DNA of 64,000 nucleotides. Source: Microglena sp. YARC (lineage: Eukaryota; Chlorophyta; Chlorophyceae; Chlamydomonadales; Chlamydomonadaceae). A program made the translations under genes and the position numbers. The notes under the pieces were generated by a model. It searched no databases and was not told the DNA's origin. It saw only the letters and a program-made list of their open reading frames with translations. The stretch covers positions 180,216,590-180,280,589 of the forward strand of contig CM039462.1 in NCBI GenBank assembly GCA_022414725.1. The letters are read 5' to 3'. This document shows positions 33,220-44,268 of this stretch, in pieces. The first letter of the stretch is position 1, and each line of letters begins with the position of its first letter.

Positions 33220-33598
33220 AAGACTCTTAACAGATCAACACCTACACCAATCCACCACCTTCACCACCAGATCAAACAATCCCTACCACTCAAAATAACA
33301 CTGAAACACCCACAGACGAAGATGATGACATTATCTATCCAGTATCTGAGGATGAATCCCACGCAAAACGTAAGAAACCCTACACCTCTACCAAAAAATC
33401 TAAAAAATCCAAGAAAACTACCACCACTAAAAAACGGTCACGAAGTGACCTTCCCCCCCAATACAGGCAGCAAGGCTCCCCACCCCCAGCAGGCCTAACA
33501 TCCCTGAATACAACAAGCTCAGACAGACCCGGATCCCTGGAGCTCCCCCCCGTCCAAGAAGCAGCAGTCCATCAGCACTACCAAGCCCACCTCACCGG

Positions 33599-34560
33599 GT
33601 GAAACGTAGTAAGCCTAAATACTCTGAACAAACCTCAGACCACCCTGTCCAACAGCAGGAACACATTCTTAATGACACTAACATCACCACTATCAACTGC
33701 AGGGGAATTGGATCCTCCTGGGAAGTCATCTATGATCACATTAGATCCAGGGATAATGATATAATAATTCTCACTGAAACCAAACTACTCTCACACAGAA
33801 AATCCATTATAAACATGATTAAATCAGACATGCATGATTATCACTTCCACCACAACAGCAAAACTACTCTCCAAGCTACCAGCCCTGACAAAATAGTCAC
33901 CCCTCAGCAGGGGTCATTACCCTAATCAGGAAAACAGTCACTGCTCACCCAGTCAATCATGAAACTCCAGTCGAACTCTCTGGACACATTACTCACCAAA
34001 CCATAAACAACATAACCCATGTCCTGGGCGTCTACATGCCCTGTAACAATGCCCCAAAAGAGAGAACATCTACTCCTACATCCACCACATTACTGAGAAA
34101 AATCCTACCCACCACTACATCCTAGCTGGGGACTGGAATGCCACATGCCACACCACTGACAGAAGCAGTCTAACCAAATATCCAGATGACATTTCTCACC
34201 AGCAACACATTTCTCAACTCTGTATCACTCCACAACCACAACCCAGACCTCACACATACTTTTCTTGCAGCAACAACACCCCCTACAGCAGTCGTATTTG
34301 ATGATATCCTGCTCATCAACTCACCTCCGGGCACCCACACCACTGAAAGCACCCACCAAATGGGGGACACCCTAGACCACCATGCACTTGAGCAACGCCT
34401 CACCTCCACTCTCCTCCCCCCTCCTGCCATACTCCAACCAACACCTACACCTCCCCTCAGCTCCTCCTCCCTCTTAAACTATCAGACAAAGAGAAAACTA
34501 GGCAAGCCATCACTACTCAATACCTCCACCAATTCCTGAGCTCCCACACTAACATAGAAT
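33599..34560 (+). pseudogene. LINE1 apurinic-type endonuclease, frameshifted
   Basis: The first piece (33,599-33,925) has INCRGIGSSWEVIYDHIR and DIIILTETKLLS, matching the Asn and Glu motifs of the exonuclease-endonuclease-phosphatase fold. In other frames follow LGVYMPCN (near 34,025), YILAGDWNAT (near 34,122) and DDILLINSPPGTHTTESTHQ then MGDTLDHHALEQ (to about 34,395), matching APE motifs. LINE2 encodes the same domain in one frame. At least three frame changes occur in about 700 bp. Confidence 0.75.
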
Positions 34561-34803
34561 CCGCCTGGCAAACTGCTCAGGACCTTCTTGGGGAAGACAG
34601 GACTGCCTCTCACATTCAATCCATCAGGCAGGAACTGATGACTACACTTCCAGAAGACCTCAACAGTATGGCCGACCACCTTATGACCACCCTGCATCAA
34701 GCCCTCAGTATAATGATAGAGACTTGCCCCACTAAAACAAACCATCTCTGGCATCTTCCTCCCCAGAAAGACAGCTAAATCCTACCAACAACTTAACCAA
34801 CAC

Positions 34804-36230
34804 GTGAAACACATTAAAACTCTCCGCACCCAATCCTACTCCATGGACCAATCTGGATATGATAACCTGCGCTCTTCCCCATCCTTTCCTCCAGACTGCC
34901 CTCTACAAACTACAACGCAAGTCCAACTCCTTCTCCTCCACAACCCCCTTCTTACCCAATACCGTCAATCACTCACTGATGACATACAACACACTATCCA
35001 GGAGCTACGCACTATCCAAGCCCTGCAAAAGGAGGAAAGAAGCACCAAGGCCATCAAGAAGTTTCGCCATCGCCTTAATACACAGGCGCGGGTTACGCAT
35101 AGACACATCTTCAAACCAGACGGCCAGCCCCACTCTCCCACTGTCCTTCTTAACCAGCAAACTGGAACACTTCATACTAAAACTAAAGATCTCCTTGACC
35201 TTTTGACCAAACACATGGGCAAACTCATGTCTCCCCCTGTGCCCCCACCCAATGGCAACTACACTGCCTACTCTACCCCTCCCCCCTGGGAAACACACAC
35301 TGACAAATTTCAACTCGAAACCCCCGCCACCTCTATTCAGCATACTGCCTCACCCTACACCTACCTCTCATCCCCAACTGCCTACACCGACTGCATCAGA
35401 AAACTGGCCACAAATAAAGCCACAGGACCAGATGGGATACCCAATGAATTACTGATGTGTCTCCCCACCGAAAAGCACACTGTCATTCACAAACTTATGC
35501 AAATCTCCTGGATCCTGGGAGAAACCCCAGACTGCTGGAAAACTTCTCACACAGTTATGCTTTACAAAAAATCTGACCCGTACCTTCCCAGAACTATAGA
35601 CCCATAGGACTTAACAATTCTGTGGCTAAACTCTGGACCTCTCTCATCACCAACACAATTTCCACCTACTCAGAAACCAATCATATTCTCAGCACCTGCC
35701 AAGAGGGATTTAGAAAAGACAAGAGCACCTATAGGCAGCTCCTCAACCTCCTTCACAACATAGAGGATGCCTCCCTCTTCCAACAAGACTTGTACGCAGC
35801 TTACTTTGACTTTAGCTCTGCCTTCAACATGATAGATCACCAAAAACTTATTTGCATTATGCACAACCTTGGATTCACCCACGACACCATAGACACAGTC
35901 AAAGGGATCTATACCAACTCCAACACTCACATCCTCCTTAACAACACACCTGGTCAACCCATCCCCATCACCAGGGGATCCATCCAAGGGGACACACTCT
36001 CCCCTCTCCTCTTCATCATCTTTATTGAACCCCTCCACCGATGGCTATGCTCAGGAGGTAGGGGATACCGCGCTGCCTCCCTTTCCCACCGCGGAGGCTG
36101 ACGAGCACCTCACCAGCAGCCTGGGGTACGCGGATGACACCGCAGTCCTCACTGGAACGGTCGAGGACCTCCGCATCCAATGTGGTAAAGTCCAACTGTT
36201 CAGCACCTGGTCTGGCATCCCTCTCAATGC
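34804..36230 (+). pseudogene. LINE1 reverse transcriptase, frameshifted
   Basis: The linker and first RT motifs are in 34,804-35,607 (NKATGPDGIPNELLMCLP; WKTSHTVMLYKKSDP). They continue in 35,622-36,101 (FRKDKSTYRQLLNLLHNI; AAYFDFSSAFNMIDHQKL; TRGSIQGDTLSPLLFIIF) and in 36,025-36,597, which holds the catalytic YADD at 36,127-36,138. Breaks fall near 35,600 and 36,065. The motif order is that of a LINE-type RT. Confidence 0.85.
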
Positions 36231-36424
36231 TACCAAATGTGTGGTCAGTGGCATCCTTCACAAGACACACCCCTCAAACCCCACCCACACTGATATCCTC
36301 AAACAAAGACTCCAGGACAAAATAGCCCTTGGAGACACATATGCCACTTATCAACCACCAGATATAGCCTACAAATACTTAGGAGTCCACATCTCTCTCA
36401 CCCTCAACTGGAAAACCCAACTGC

Positions 36425-38461
36425 ATGCCACCCTTGACATTATCCACACCAAGGGCCTACATATACTCAACAAAGCTAAAAGCAGGGCAACCCCTGAAAC
36501 AATGCATACGCATAATCACACAATGCATCAGAGCAGCCATCAAATACCCTATGATCGTAGCCCCCTTCTCTCTCACAGACATCCACATTATAGATAAAGC
36601 AGTACTTAAGACATTCAAACTGTGCAGCAGCCTTCCCATGTCCTTCCCCACTAGGGCACTACACCTGCCCAAAACAGAGGCAGGCCTAGGGATCCCCTCT
36701 CTCCTCACTGAATACACACAAATTACTGCCTCTGCCCTCACCCACGCCATGAATGACACTGGACGCCTGGGCATACTAACCAAATCTCTCCTCACTAAAA
36801 CCTTCAAAACTTTCCACACTCTCACTCCAACCTCTCTCTCTCCCAAACTCCTCCAATACTCATCTCTTGCCCGGCAACTTCAACTCCTAGACCATTCAAA
36901 CATCCAAATTACCTGGAATGACACAGAACTCCTGGATAAGCTCAACATCCAATCAGTACTCCCTCAACCTGCTCACATCCCTGTCTCCCTTGTGACTCCC
37001 TTCCACGATCTAGGGATCTATACATACCACGACCTGGTTACTCCAGGAGGCACTCACCTTATCACTACCACGGATCTCCCTCTTATCACACAGGGCAAAG
37101 TCACAAAGCACCATCGGCGCTCCCTCAACCTCCTTACAGCACACCTCACTGGCAACAGCCCCGACCTGCTCCCCTCCTTCAGCCATGCCAACCCTCTTCC
37201 ATTACCGCAGCGACAACTTACCTCGTCATACACCATCCCACCCAAACCGTCAGCCGATGCGCAGAACATGTTTGTCGCCCGCCCGGCCTCCACCCCAACT
37301 CAGCGCTACCCCACCAGCCGAGCGCAACCTCCTGTCAAGGAAGCGGACTACACAGCAGACCCTCTCCGAGACCTCAGCGGGGAACAATGGTGGGCGTGGA
37401 CCACCTGCAACTCCACAGCCGAATGGAACGCCAACGTCGACCACTACGGTAAAGCATGGGGCAACAATGAAGCCGCGACAACCTGGGCATCCCGCCTTCA
37501 CCTCTGCAAGGCCATCATCCGCGGCCCAGCCAAGCCCTTCTTTAAGCACTACAACATCACTAAGGTCTCCAACCCTGATCTTCTCAAGGCAGCAATGCTC
37601 CACCCTACCCCTGGATCCCCATCCCCCCCTACCCGTCTCCTTCACCTCACCTATGGTAACCAGTACAAACCCCTCAGCATCACCAGCTGGCGCAGCAAAC
37701 GGACCATGGACACTAGGGACACCAGCATCACCACCACTGCCCACCTCCAATGGGCCCCCATCACCATGCACAACGACCATATCAGTCAATACACCCAAAT
37801 TGGTTACACTATCCTTCACAGTAACCCAATTACTCCCACCACCTCTGAGGTCCACTGGAAACCACAACCATACCACACCACCCACCTCATCACTATGCTG
37901 GGCCAATCCACCTATGACACCCTTCTCCAGGCCTTCAAAGATACACCCACCACCACAACCCATCTTAACCCCAGAAGAGACTCCCACCTTACTAACTCCC
38001 AGCAACAGGGACAATGGGCCACTACACCTGGCTTCAACGCTGATAACCATGCCCTTGTCCACAAACTTCTTCACATAGACACTCATGACCGAAACCCTAC
38101 CTGGGACATCCAATCACCACTCAAACACACAGCCAAACTGGCATCCTCACTGGCTCAGAAGGCCATCAAACCCACACGCATGCAGACACTACATTCCTCT
38201 ATAACCCCACCGGGAAATGTGTGGGTCATAGTACCAACACCCTTCTCACCTCCCTCCACACACACTATGAATACAATAAAACTACACGCCCTTCAACTTG
38301 GAACCAACTCACACAAGGAGGATTCCTACCTGACCTTGCAGCCCTATACACCAGACACAAGGACACCCCTGCCTCCACCTACACTCTTCCCCCAGCCCTG
38401 CACCAAGCTAACCTACACCTCAACATCACCCATCACCGCACTGCTACCCCACTCAACCTAG
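36425..38461 (+). CDS. LINE1 thumb and connector region
   Basis: A 678-aa frame downstream of the RT palm: IRAAIKYPMIVAPFSLTDIH and FPTRALHLPKTEAGLGIPSL are close to LINE2. A long connector of unknown fold follows (EQWWAWTTC; LLHLTYGNQYKPLSITSWR; ALVHKLLHIDTHDRNPTWDI). The first residues are out of the true frame; the join to the RT frame is near 36,480. It ends in a frameshift near 38,230; the next open stretch is 38,221-38,778. Confidence 0.65.
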   Translation: MPPLTLSTPRAYIYSTKLKAGQPLKQCIRIITQCIRAAIKYPMIVAPFSLTDIHIIDKAVLKTFKLCSSLPMSFPTRALHLPKTEAGLGIPSLLTEYTQITASALTHAMNDTGRLGILTKSLLTKTFKTFHTLTPTSLSPKLLQYSSLARQLQLLDHSNIQITWNDTELLDKLNIQSVLPQPAHIPVSLVTPFHDLGIYTYHDLVTPGGTHLITTTDLPLITQGKVTKHHRRSLNLLTAHLTGNSPDLLPSFSHANPLPLPQRQLTSSYTIPPKPSADAQNMFVARPASTPTQRYPTSRAQPPVKEADYTADPLRDLSGEQWWAWTTCNSTAEWNANVDHYGKAWGNNEAATTWASRLHLCKAIIRGPAKPFFKHYNITKVSNPDLLKAAMLHPTPGSPSPPTRLLHLTYGNQYKPLSITSWRSKRTMDTRDTSITTTAHLQWAPITMHNDHISQYTQIGYTILHSNPITPTTSEVHWKPQPYHTTHLITMLGQSTYDTLLQAFKDTPTTTTHLNPRRDSHLTNSQQQGQWATTPGFNADNHALVHKLLHIDTHDRNPTWDIQSPLKHTAKLASSLAQKAIKPTRMQTLHSSITPPGNVWVIVPTPFSPPSTHTMNTIKLHALQLGTNSHKEDSYLTLQPYTPDTRTPLPPPTLFPQPCTKLTYTSTSPITALLPHST

Positions 38462-38778
38462 ATTCTGCCTATGAAGAATTTTCCTCCATGAACCCAGCTG
38501 ACCAGCTCTTTGGAGCCAACGGGGATCTCTTCCACAGCATCTGGACAGGGGGATCACTTGTGGACATCCCTACCTCCGTCACCGATGCACACAAGGCACT
38601 CAGGTGGGCTCTAGCCAGTGCTGACCACGCAGAAGCACAACACATCCCAACATGCACTGTCTTACTCATCCCAGACAACTATAATGCCCCTACAAGAAAC
38701 TATTGCACCACCCCTGGATCCATCACGTGGACTCCAGACCTTTCCCTGAAATCTACAGCACCTCTGAAACCTGGCTAG
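38221..38778 (+). pseudogene. LINE1 connector continuation
   Basis: A 185-aa open stretch (STWNQLTQGGFLPDLAALYT; FSSMNPADQLFGANGDLFHS; AHKALRWALASADHAEAQHI) similar to LINE2 54,599-55,042. The frame changes again near 38,700, where the RNase H frame begins. Function unknown. Confidence 0.6.
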
Positions 38779-40414
38779 GGGGCAAACATCACAACCCTAC
38801 CTCCTCCCACAAGCTCCACATTCTCATCATCAGCAACCCAAGCAGCCAACCTGAATACCTAAACCGTCTCCAGGGGTTCAAAGACATCTGGTCACAGCAC
38901 ATGCTCAGCATCTCACCATACTGGGAACCACATAACCTCCCTGCACATCCTACCCTTACCTCTTCAGACACACAAATCACCTACCCCAGGACTCTTAAAT
39001 CCCTCACTACCCTGCCCTGGCAGCCTACCACCCACCACTGCCCCCCTCTGCTCCCCACAGTTATCTACCCCTGCCACTACCCAGCCATACCTACCCTAGG
39101 TCTGCAGGTCTATACTGATGGCAGCCTGATCAAGGGAGCCCCTGGCACCCCCAGCAAAATAGGTGCAGGGGTCTACATACCTGTGGCTGGTATGAGCTAT
39201 TCCATTAACCCAGGAGGCCAAGGCGCCACCAGAACTAACAACCGGGCTGAATTAGTGGCCATCCATCAAGCCATAGCACGCATTGACTATAATACTGACC
39301 TCACCCTGCACACTGACAGCCTCTGCTCACTCCAACTCATTAACAAAATGATTCAAGATCCTACTACCTCTACACGTTCTCTTCACTCTGAACTCCTGCA
39401 TTCTATCCGCACTCACCTTGTCCAACGCATTCTGGCAGGATCACACACTACCCTCTGCAAAGTACGCTCACACACTGGCATATTGGGCAATGATAGAGCA
39501 GATGCACTAGCACGCAATGCAGCCACCAACCCAGCATCTGTACGATACACCGACACCACTGGAGAACAACCCCGCCACAACACCTATTGGCCCACTGTCC
39601 AACCCCCCTGCACACCTCTTGGCACAACTCCCCCACGAGCCTTAGCACCTAACCTCACCAACGGGATCAGTCTTAACCTTCCCACTAGCTGCCACCTCGG
39701 ACAACATCCCCTCAAAGGCATATATGCCACCACCTGGGCTGATAACACCCCCTTGCATCTACCCCACTCCAGCAATAAATTCTGGACATCCTCTCACATC
39801 ACCCACAAAACTAAGTTCTGCATCCTCAAGGCCAGATGGGGCCGACTGTGGAACAAGAAGCTTGCCTATCGCTGGAAGATGCCCTATGCTAACAACCCCA
39901 ACCCTGCCACCTCCCCCACATGCCCTATTTGTACCACCCACGAGGACGGAGCTGGCCACATTCTTGCTGGCTGCACACACGCCACCTTCAAGGGCATGTA
40001 CATCAAGCGTCATGACGCAGCTGTCCACTTACTGCACAAGGCCATCAGCAAAGGCGCCCTTGGATCCCGCCGCGTTATCATGGACGCAGGTAGGCTGGAG
40101 GACCTCCCCCGCGGAGTCCTAGGCAAAACACTGCCTGACTGGTTACGCCCTCCCTCCATCTCAGCAGAGATCTGGCCCAAACTGAGGCCAGATCTCGCCA
40201 TCCTGCCCGAGGTGGACTCACCCACCATTGCTGCTGACAAGGAAATCTGGATTCTAGAGCTGGGATACTGCTCTGACACCAACCATGCCACTAAGGCAGA
40301 GGATAAACATGCCCAACACACCCAGTTGGTGGCCGGCCTAAGACTAGCTGGCTACCTTGTTCACTACCTAGTTGTTACCATTGGTACCACTGGCACCATC
40401 CCCAGAACCTTTAT
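38779..40414 (+). CDS. LINE1 RNase H, CCHC finger and restriction-like endonuclease, 3'-truncated
   Basis: RNase H: Asp in LQVYTDGSLIKG, Glu in TNNRAELVAIHQA, Asp in LTLHTDSLCSLQ and His/Asp in RSHTGILGNDRAD, so the catalytic set is complete. A finger CPICTTHEDGAGHILAGC is followed by KRHDAAVHLLHKAI, as in RLE-bearing LINEs. The endonuclease core has RPDLAIL (PD), WILELGYCSDTNHATK (E-x-E-like region) and a downstream Lys/His helix. Element sequence stops at TIPRTF; the remaining codons of the open frame (to 40,592) are antisense copia 2. The frame is open from about 38,703. Confidence 0.85.
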
Positions 40415-41497
40415 AGCTATGGACTGTAAGACCCCATTGTACCTCTCCACAGTTGCATTCTGCTGTGCAGTGTATGCCAAAGATAACTCATGCACTGCCC
40501 CAAACGATATCAGCCAATCCTCAAACCACTTTACTATAAACTCCTTAGCCCTGTCAGACCTCAGGCACTTAAAGGCAAACCCGTGCAGCTGATTCATCCA
40601 TCTGAGGATGATAGTCTGAACTGCTAAGGGAGCTTCATCCCTGGTCCTCAAGCACAACACTTCAGCATAGCCAGAGTGTTGGTCTGTGAGGCACAGAATA
40701 TAAAACTCCCCACGCAGACCTCTAATATGAACTGGCCCCATGATGTCCAAGTGAAGGCGTTGGAGAGGTGCATTGATCGGAGTAGTGCTTGCTTTAGGAA
40801 AAGGGAGACGTTTGCCCTTAGCCTTTTGACAAGCATCACAAGGGATCTTAGCCAGTTTTGGGACCTGGTTGAGTGAGAGGGGTAAGTTCTTAACCATACC
40901 CTTCTTGACAAGTCTGTGCATGGCATCATAGCCGGGGTGACCCAGCCGCCTATGCCACAGCCATTCAGGAGTGGTAGGGATAACAACTCCACCGTCCTCA
41001 TCAACATCAAGTGCAAAAGCTGGGTAATTGTCAGCACCAAACGAACAGCCACTGGTGGTGTAACAAGGCCTACATGCAAACTTGTAAACACCATCACTGG
41101 AGGCAGGGAAGGACCAGAGAATAGAAGAGCCCTGAGTGGCAGTGCAACTAATACTATCAAAAGAAATCTTGCAGTGGAGAGAATGAGCCACAGCATTTAC
41201 TGACAGGAGGTTCACCGGACAGTGAGGTATGTAGAGAACATTAGTTAGAATGAGTGGTGTTGGTAACCAATCACTACATAACTCAATGGATCTCTTACCT
41301 ACTGCCCGTTGAACCACACCATCACCAAATCGAACTGATGGCAGATTCAGTGGAACATCAAACACAGTGAACAAAGATCTATCACCTGTGATGGACATTC
41401 CAGCTCCAGAATCCACATGCCAGACACCCTCAGACAGGCTCGGACTACACACATTTGAGAACCTAGAGGTGCAGGAGAATAGGACAGGGCTTACCTG
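40415..41497 (-). CDS. pol: Copia 2 Pol: protease and integrase core, cut by LINE1
   Basis: In frame with gag after its TAG. Protease WHVDSGAGMSITGDRSLF, then LTNVLYIPHCPVNLLS. Integrase HRRLGHPGY … CDACQKAKGKRLPF and the Asp (LHLDIMGP), Asp (RSDRAKEF) and Glu (NATVERYNG) triad are all present. It runs into LINE1 right after VLQSIA; codons beyond (IKVLGMVP…) are LINE1 antisense. Confidence 0.9.
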
Positions 41498-43675
41498 CTA
41501 CTTCTGCATAGCAAGCCCATCAATTTGAGCCTGCAAGGAAGACAATTGCTTTGGAGTAAGGTGACCTGGAAGGGCCAGGTTAGCAGGCAACGGTGAAGGA
41601 AGCGTTGGTTCTGCACGACCAGGGACCCTTCGCATGGCAGGGAACTTCGTCCAGCAACGGTCCTCCGAGTGACCATCCTTGTGGGGGCATGGTCCCCAGG
41701 TGCATTCCAGGCGCCTCTTGTTCGACCCAGAACCACCACCAGTTTTCTGCCGCCGCTGAAATGCAGCATTAGCAGGAAACTGAGGAGCGGTCCGGGACCA
41801 ACCAGGATGCCTTGAATCCGACTGAGGGAGCGCTATGTTAAGAATATCTAGCTGCCTATATTCCTCTAGACAGGACCAGTACTCAACAGGTTGCTGGTTG
41901 TATATCAGGATACCATACTTAATCCGCAGCGTTTCGAACCGGGGCAGACTCGCACCTTGAACTATAATGCCCATGGCGTGACGCTGAGTCTGCGGAAACC
42001 CAGCACTGCGCAGGTCAGTGCACATACCGCGAACCCGACGAAAGAAAGCGTCAACCTGCTCATGAGTGCCCATGACCGAAGCATGATACTCCTTCAGCAA
42101 GAGAGGGACACGCGAGGCAAGGGCATCGGACTGCTGCCTCCGGATATGCAAAAAGATATCCCGAGGTGAAGCAAAGTCCCTATACACCTTGACTAGGGCA
42201 TCCGTCATGTTGGCCAGCATCATGGATAAGATCATGAACTCTTGGCGGGGTAGGGTAAGCGCACTGAAACCCAACAGTGCAGGATCGACACTAGACTCAC
42301 CATGAGAGGCCGAAGTTCCAGCAGCAGGAGGAGCATACCGAGGAGCTAAAGACTCACGAATCGCCAGAAAATACTCAGCAGCAAGACCAGCGTCATAAGC
42401 GCGCTGGTCATCTAAGTTCCTGATGAGATCTAGGGAACGCGCAACACCCACAATGAGCTCGAAATCAGGACGAACAGGACAGAAAGGGAGTGGCACCTTA
42501 ACAAACTGGTAACCTTGCAGGTCACTGTTCCTACGCCCAACCCCTCCAAAGGTCACACCATTAGCAGGAGGGTAGTTAATCCCTGGCATAACAGGTCCTA
42601 GAAAAGCCCGACACTCTAGACCTAGCTCAGAATAAGCCATCACACGCCTAGGCCTAGGGCGACCCTTGCTATCAACCATAGCCTGAGTGGCAGTCATATC
42701 CAGCCTACCGTACAGAGTGCGGTCCAAGGATTCCCCAGCATGTTGAGCTTGGCGGATAAGACGGCAGTCCTGCAAGGATAGACGCAGAGGATGTCCGCCA
42801 TCGAGCTGATGCTCCCAGGAGTCGCATGACAGCGAAGGAGGCACATATGGCGGAGGGCCAGGAGCAGGTGGCTGCTCCACAGGCGGAGGCGGGGGTGGAG
42901 GGGGCTCCTGCGAAGGGCCAGCAAAGGAAGGGCCAGCAGCAGCAGCAGAAACCTCTCGAGCACGAGTATTGTAGCCAGACAGACCTCGGTCCGGAGGCAA
43001 GGTGAAAAACGCAGACTTCTGCATCAAAGACGGCCTGGCCACCTCCGGGTGGACAGGTGGAAGGGGCGCAAGCAGAGGCGCAGAGACTGGCTCAGGCTTA
43101 AACTCCGGGGAAGGCGCAAGAGCAGGTGCCGACAGAGGCTCATACACAGGAGAGACGGTATAATTGAACACTCGAGTAGCAGTGGAAGGAGTGACTCCAC
43201 CGAAGTCACCACTCATAGCACTCTGCAGATCTTCATCACCATCATCAGAGTCATCAGCATAGCCATCTTCACGGCGATGACGAGCAAGTTCTTGATAGTC
43301 GTAGTCAAAACGGGCATCAGGAGGTGGAGGCGCCCTTGCGTACTGGATAATCTGAGTGGAAGCACAGCAGAGTCGCATCAGAACGTCCTCAATCTCAGGA
43401 GAGAGACGTTGGACAGTAGCAGAAGGAGCCGTAAAGGTGGAGGATTGATTGGGGGGGGTTACTTCCACGATGGCGGAAGGACTCTCATGACCGCTAGCAG
43501 AGGCAGCTGGTGCACAGACGTCTAGCCAATCATCAAGAGGACCCGGGTCCTCCTTAGGAAGGACACGGTCGCAGCCATTGCTGATAATGACACTGCGCAT
43601 CCCGCGCGTCCAAGATTCTCCATTCTTGTCATGGAGTTTCTCAAAATTCGCGGGAGGCCCTCGCGGAAGTTGCAT
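41498..43675 (-). CDS. gag: Copia 2 Gag
   Basis: 725 aa from the conserved MQLPRGPPANFEKLHDKNG; an upstream in-frame Met (43,759) lies in the LTR/leader and is not conserved, so the later start is preferred. The domain order is as in copia 1: acidic/Pro-rich N-terminus, capsid-like MMLANMTDALVKVYRDFASP, FFRRVRGMCTDLRSAGFPQT, and a variant knuckle CX4CX5HX4C (CTWGPCPHKDGHSEDRC). It ends at TAG (41,498-41,500, minus) followed in frame by CAG GTA AGC and the protease. TAG-CAG-GTA fits a CAR-NBA stop-readthrough context. Confidence 0.9.
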   Translation of the reverse strand: MQLPRGPPANFEKLHDKNGESWTRGMRSVIISNGCDRVLPKEDPGPLDDWLDVCAPAASASGHESPSAIVEVTPPNQSSTFTAPSATVQRLSPEIEDVLMRLCCASTQIIQYARAPPPPDARFDYDYQELARHRREDGYADDSDDGDEDLQSAMSGDFGGVTPSTATRVFNYTVSPVYEPLSAPALAPSPEFKPEPVSAPLLAPLPPVHPEVARPSLMQKSAFFTLPPDRGLSGYNTRAREVSAAAAGPSFAGPSQEPPPPPPPPVEQPPAPGPPPYVPPSLSCDSWEHQLDGGHPLRLSLQDCRLIRQAQHAGESLDRTLYGRLDMTATQAMVDSKGRPRPRRVMAYSELGLECRAFLGPVMPGINYPPANGVTFGGVGRRNSDLQGYQFVKVPLPFCPVRPDFELIVGVARSLDLIRNLDDQRAYDAGLAAEYFLAIRESLAPRYAPPAAGTSASHGESSVDPALLGFSALTLPRQEFMILSMMLANMTDALVKVYRDFASPRDIFLHIRRQQSDALASRVPLLLKEYHASVMGTHEQVDAFFRRVRGMCTDLRSAGFPQTQRHAMGIIVQGASLPRFETLRIKYGILIYNQQPVEYWSCLEEYRQLDILNIALPQSDSRHPGWSRTAPQFPANAAFQRRQKTGGGSGSNKRRLECTWGPCPHKDGHSEDRCWTKFPAMRRVPGRAEPTLPSPLPANLALPGHLTPKQLSSLQAQIDGLAMQK

Positions 43676-43711
43676 CGCAAAGCAGTGGTAGAAATGAGGG
43701 ACCGTATAACC

Positions 43712-44042
43712 TATCAGCTTGGATAACACTCCGGAGAGTGGACTTAGTGTGTGCAGCACGCCAATCTATAAATGCGGAGACGAGAATAACGTTACAAGCA
43801 CTGGAGACCCATAAAGGGGCACCAGTAGTGAAAGGGGGGGGTAGCAGACAGGAACCTAATAGGGTTCAGGCTGAACGGTGACGCAGCCAACAGGAAGCTG
43901 TAAACACTGAGTCACTCAAAGGATGACACAGTCTACGGGAAGCTGTCACTACGGGAAGCTGACAGAGCCGATAGTTCTAAGGAAGTACATAAGAAGTCAC
44001 CAAGTCATAAAGCGCGTGAGAGCACCGCAATTCATGCTGACA
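43712..44042 (-). repeat. 5' LTR of copia element 2
   Basis: 331 bp, three differences from the 3' LTR. On the minus strand it is followed directly by GGTTATACGG, again starting GGTTA as in the other three LTR elements here. Flanked by the target duplication TGAAC (44,043-44,047). Confidence 0.93.
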
Positions 44043-44047
44043 TGAAC

Positions 44048-44268
44048 CAAGTCCTTTTCTCATCTATATTGATGAGATCATCCTCCCCTGGAACCACCAA
44101 GACTACTTCATCCTCAACATGTTCCCACCTGAGTTCCACCCACTTCCTACTCCTGACCTGTGGGATGACTTCCACCAGTGCATCACCAGGAGGCTCAAGC
44201 AAGATGGCTTCTACCAAGTGCCATACTTCCCAGGCACCCAAGCACAGGACCCAGCAGACCCAGCATAA
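44048..44268 (+). CDS. Element B C-terminal end, beyond copia 2
   Basis: With copia 2 and one target duplication removed the frame continues here (YIDEIILPWNHQDYFILNMF … QDGFYQVPYFPGT) to a TAA at 44,266. The ending resembles that of element A (VWFINML … LDGYPASGT), so a conserved C-terminal domain of unknown function is shared. About 570 bp of untranslated DNA follows before the 3' LTR. Confidence 0.6.

Larger units (their letters stand above)
28611..40414 (+). mobile_element. LINE1: degraded dual-endonuclease LINE nested in copia 2
   Basis: Lies between the two parts of copia 2 integrase. Order: upstream ORF pieces, an ORF with a Josephin-like protease domain, apurinic-type endonuclease, reverse transcriptase, a long connector, RNase H, a CCHC finger and a restriction-like endonuclease. 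Having both endonucleases is the defining trait of the Dualen/RandI group. It carries at least eight frameshifts or stops. The 3' end is cut inside the last domain: relative to LINE2 about 50 codons, the 3' UTR and the tail are missing. No target duplication is visible. Junctions are accurate to about 10 bp. Confidence 0.85.
25359..44042 (-). mobile_element. Ty1/copia LTR retrotransposon, element 2, split by LINE1
   Basis: A minus-strand copia relative of element 1. The 331-bp LTRs (25,359-25,689 and 43,712-44,042) differ at 3 positions. The 5-bp target duplication is TGAAC (25,354-25,358 and 44,043-44,047). Gag and the first part of pol lie at 40.4-43.7 kb and the rest of pol at 25.9-28.6 kb, with LINE1 between. 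Pol also carries compensating frameshifts near 27,150 and 27,080 and an altered C-terminus. Confidence 0.93.

Noticed and set aside
37250..38113. 287-aa minus-strand ORF in LINE1
   Set aside because: Antisense shadow of the LINE1 connector, which is conserved on the plus strand in LINE2.
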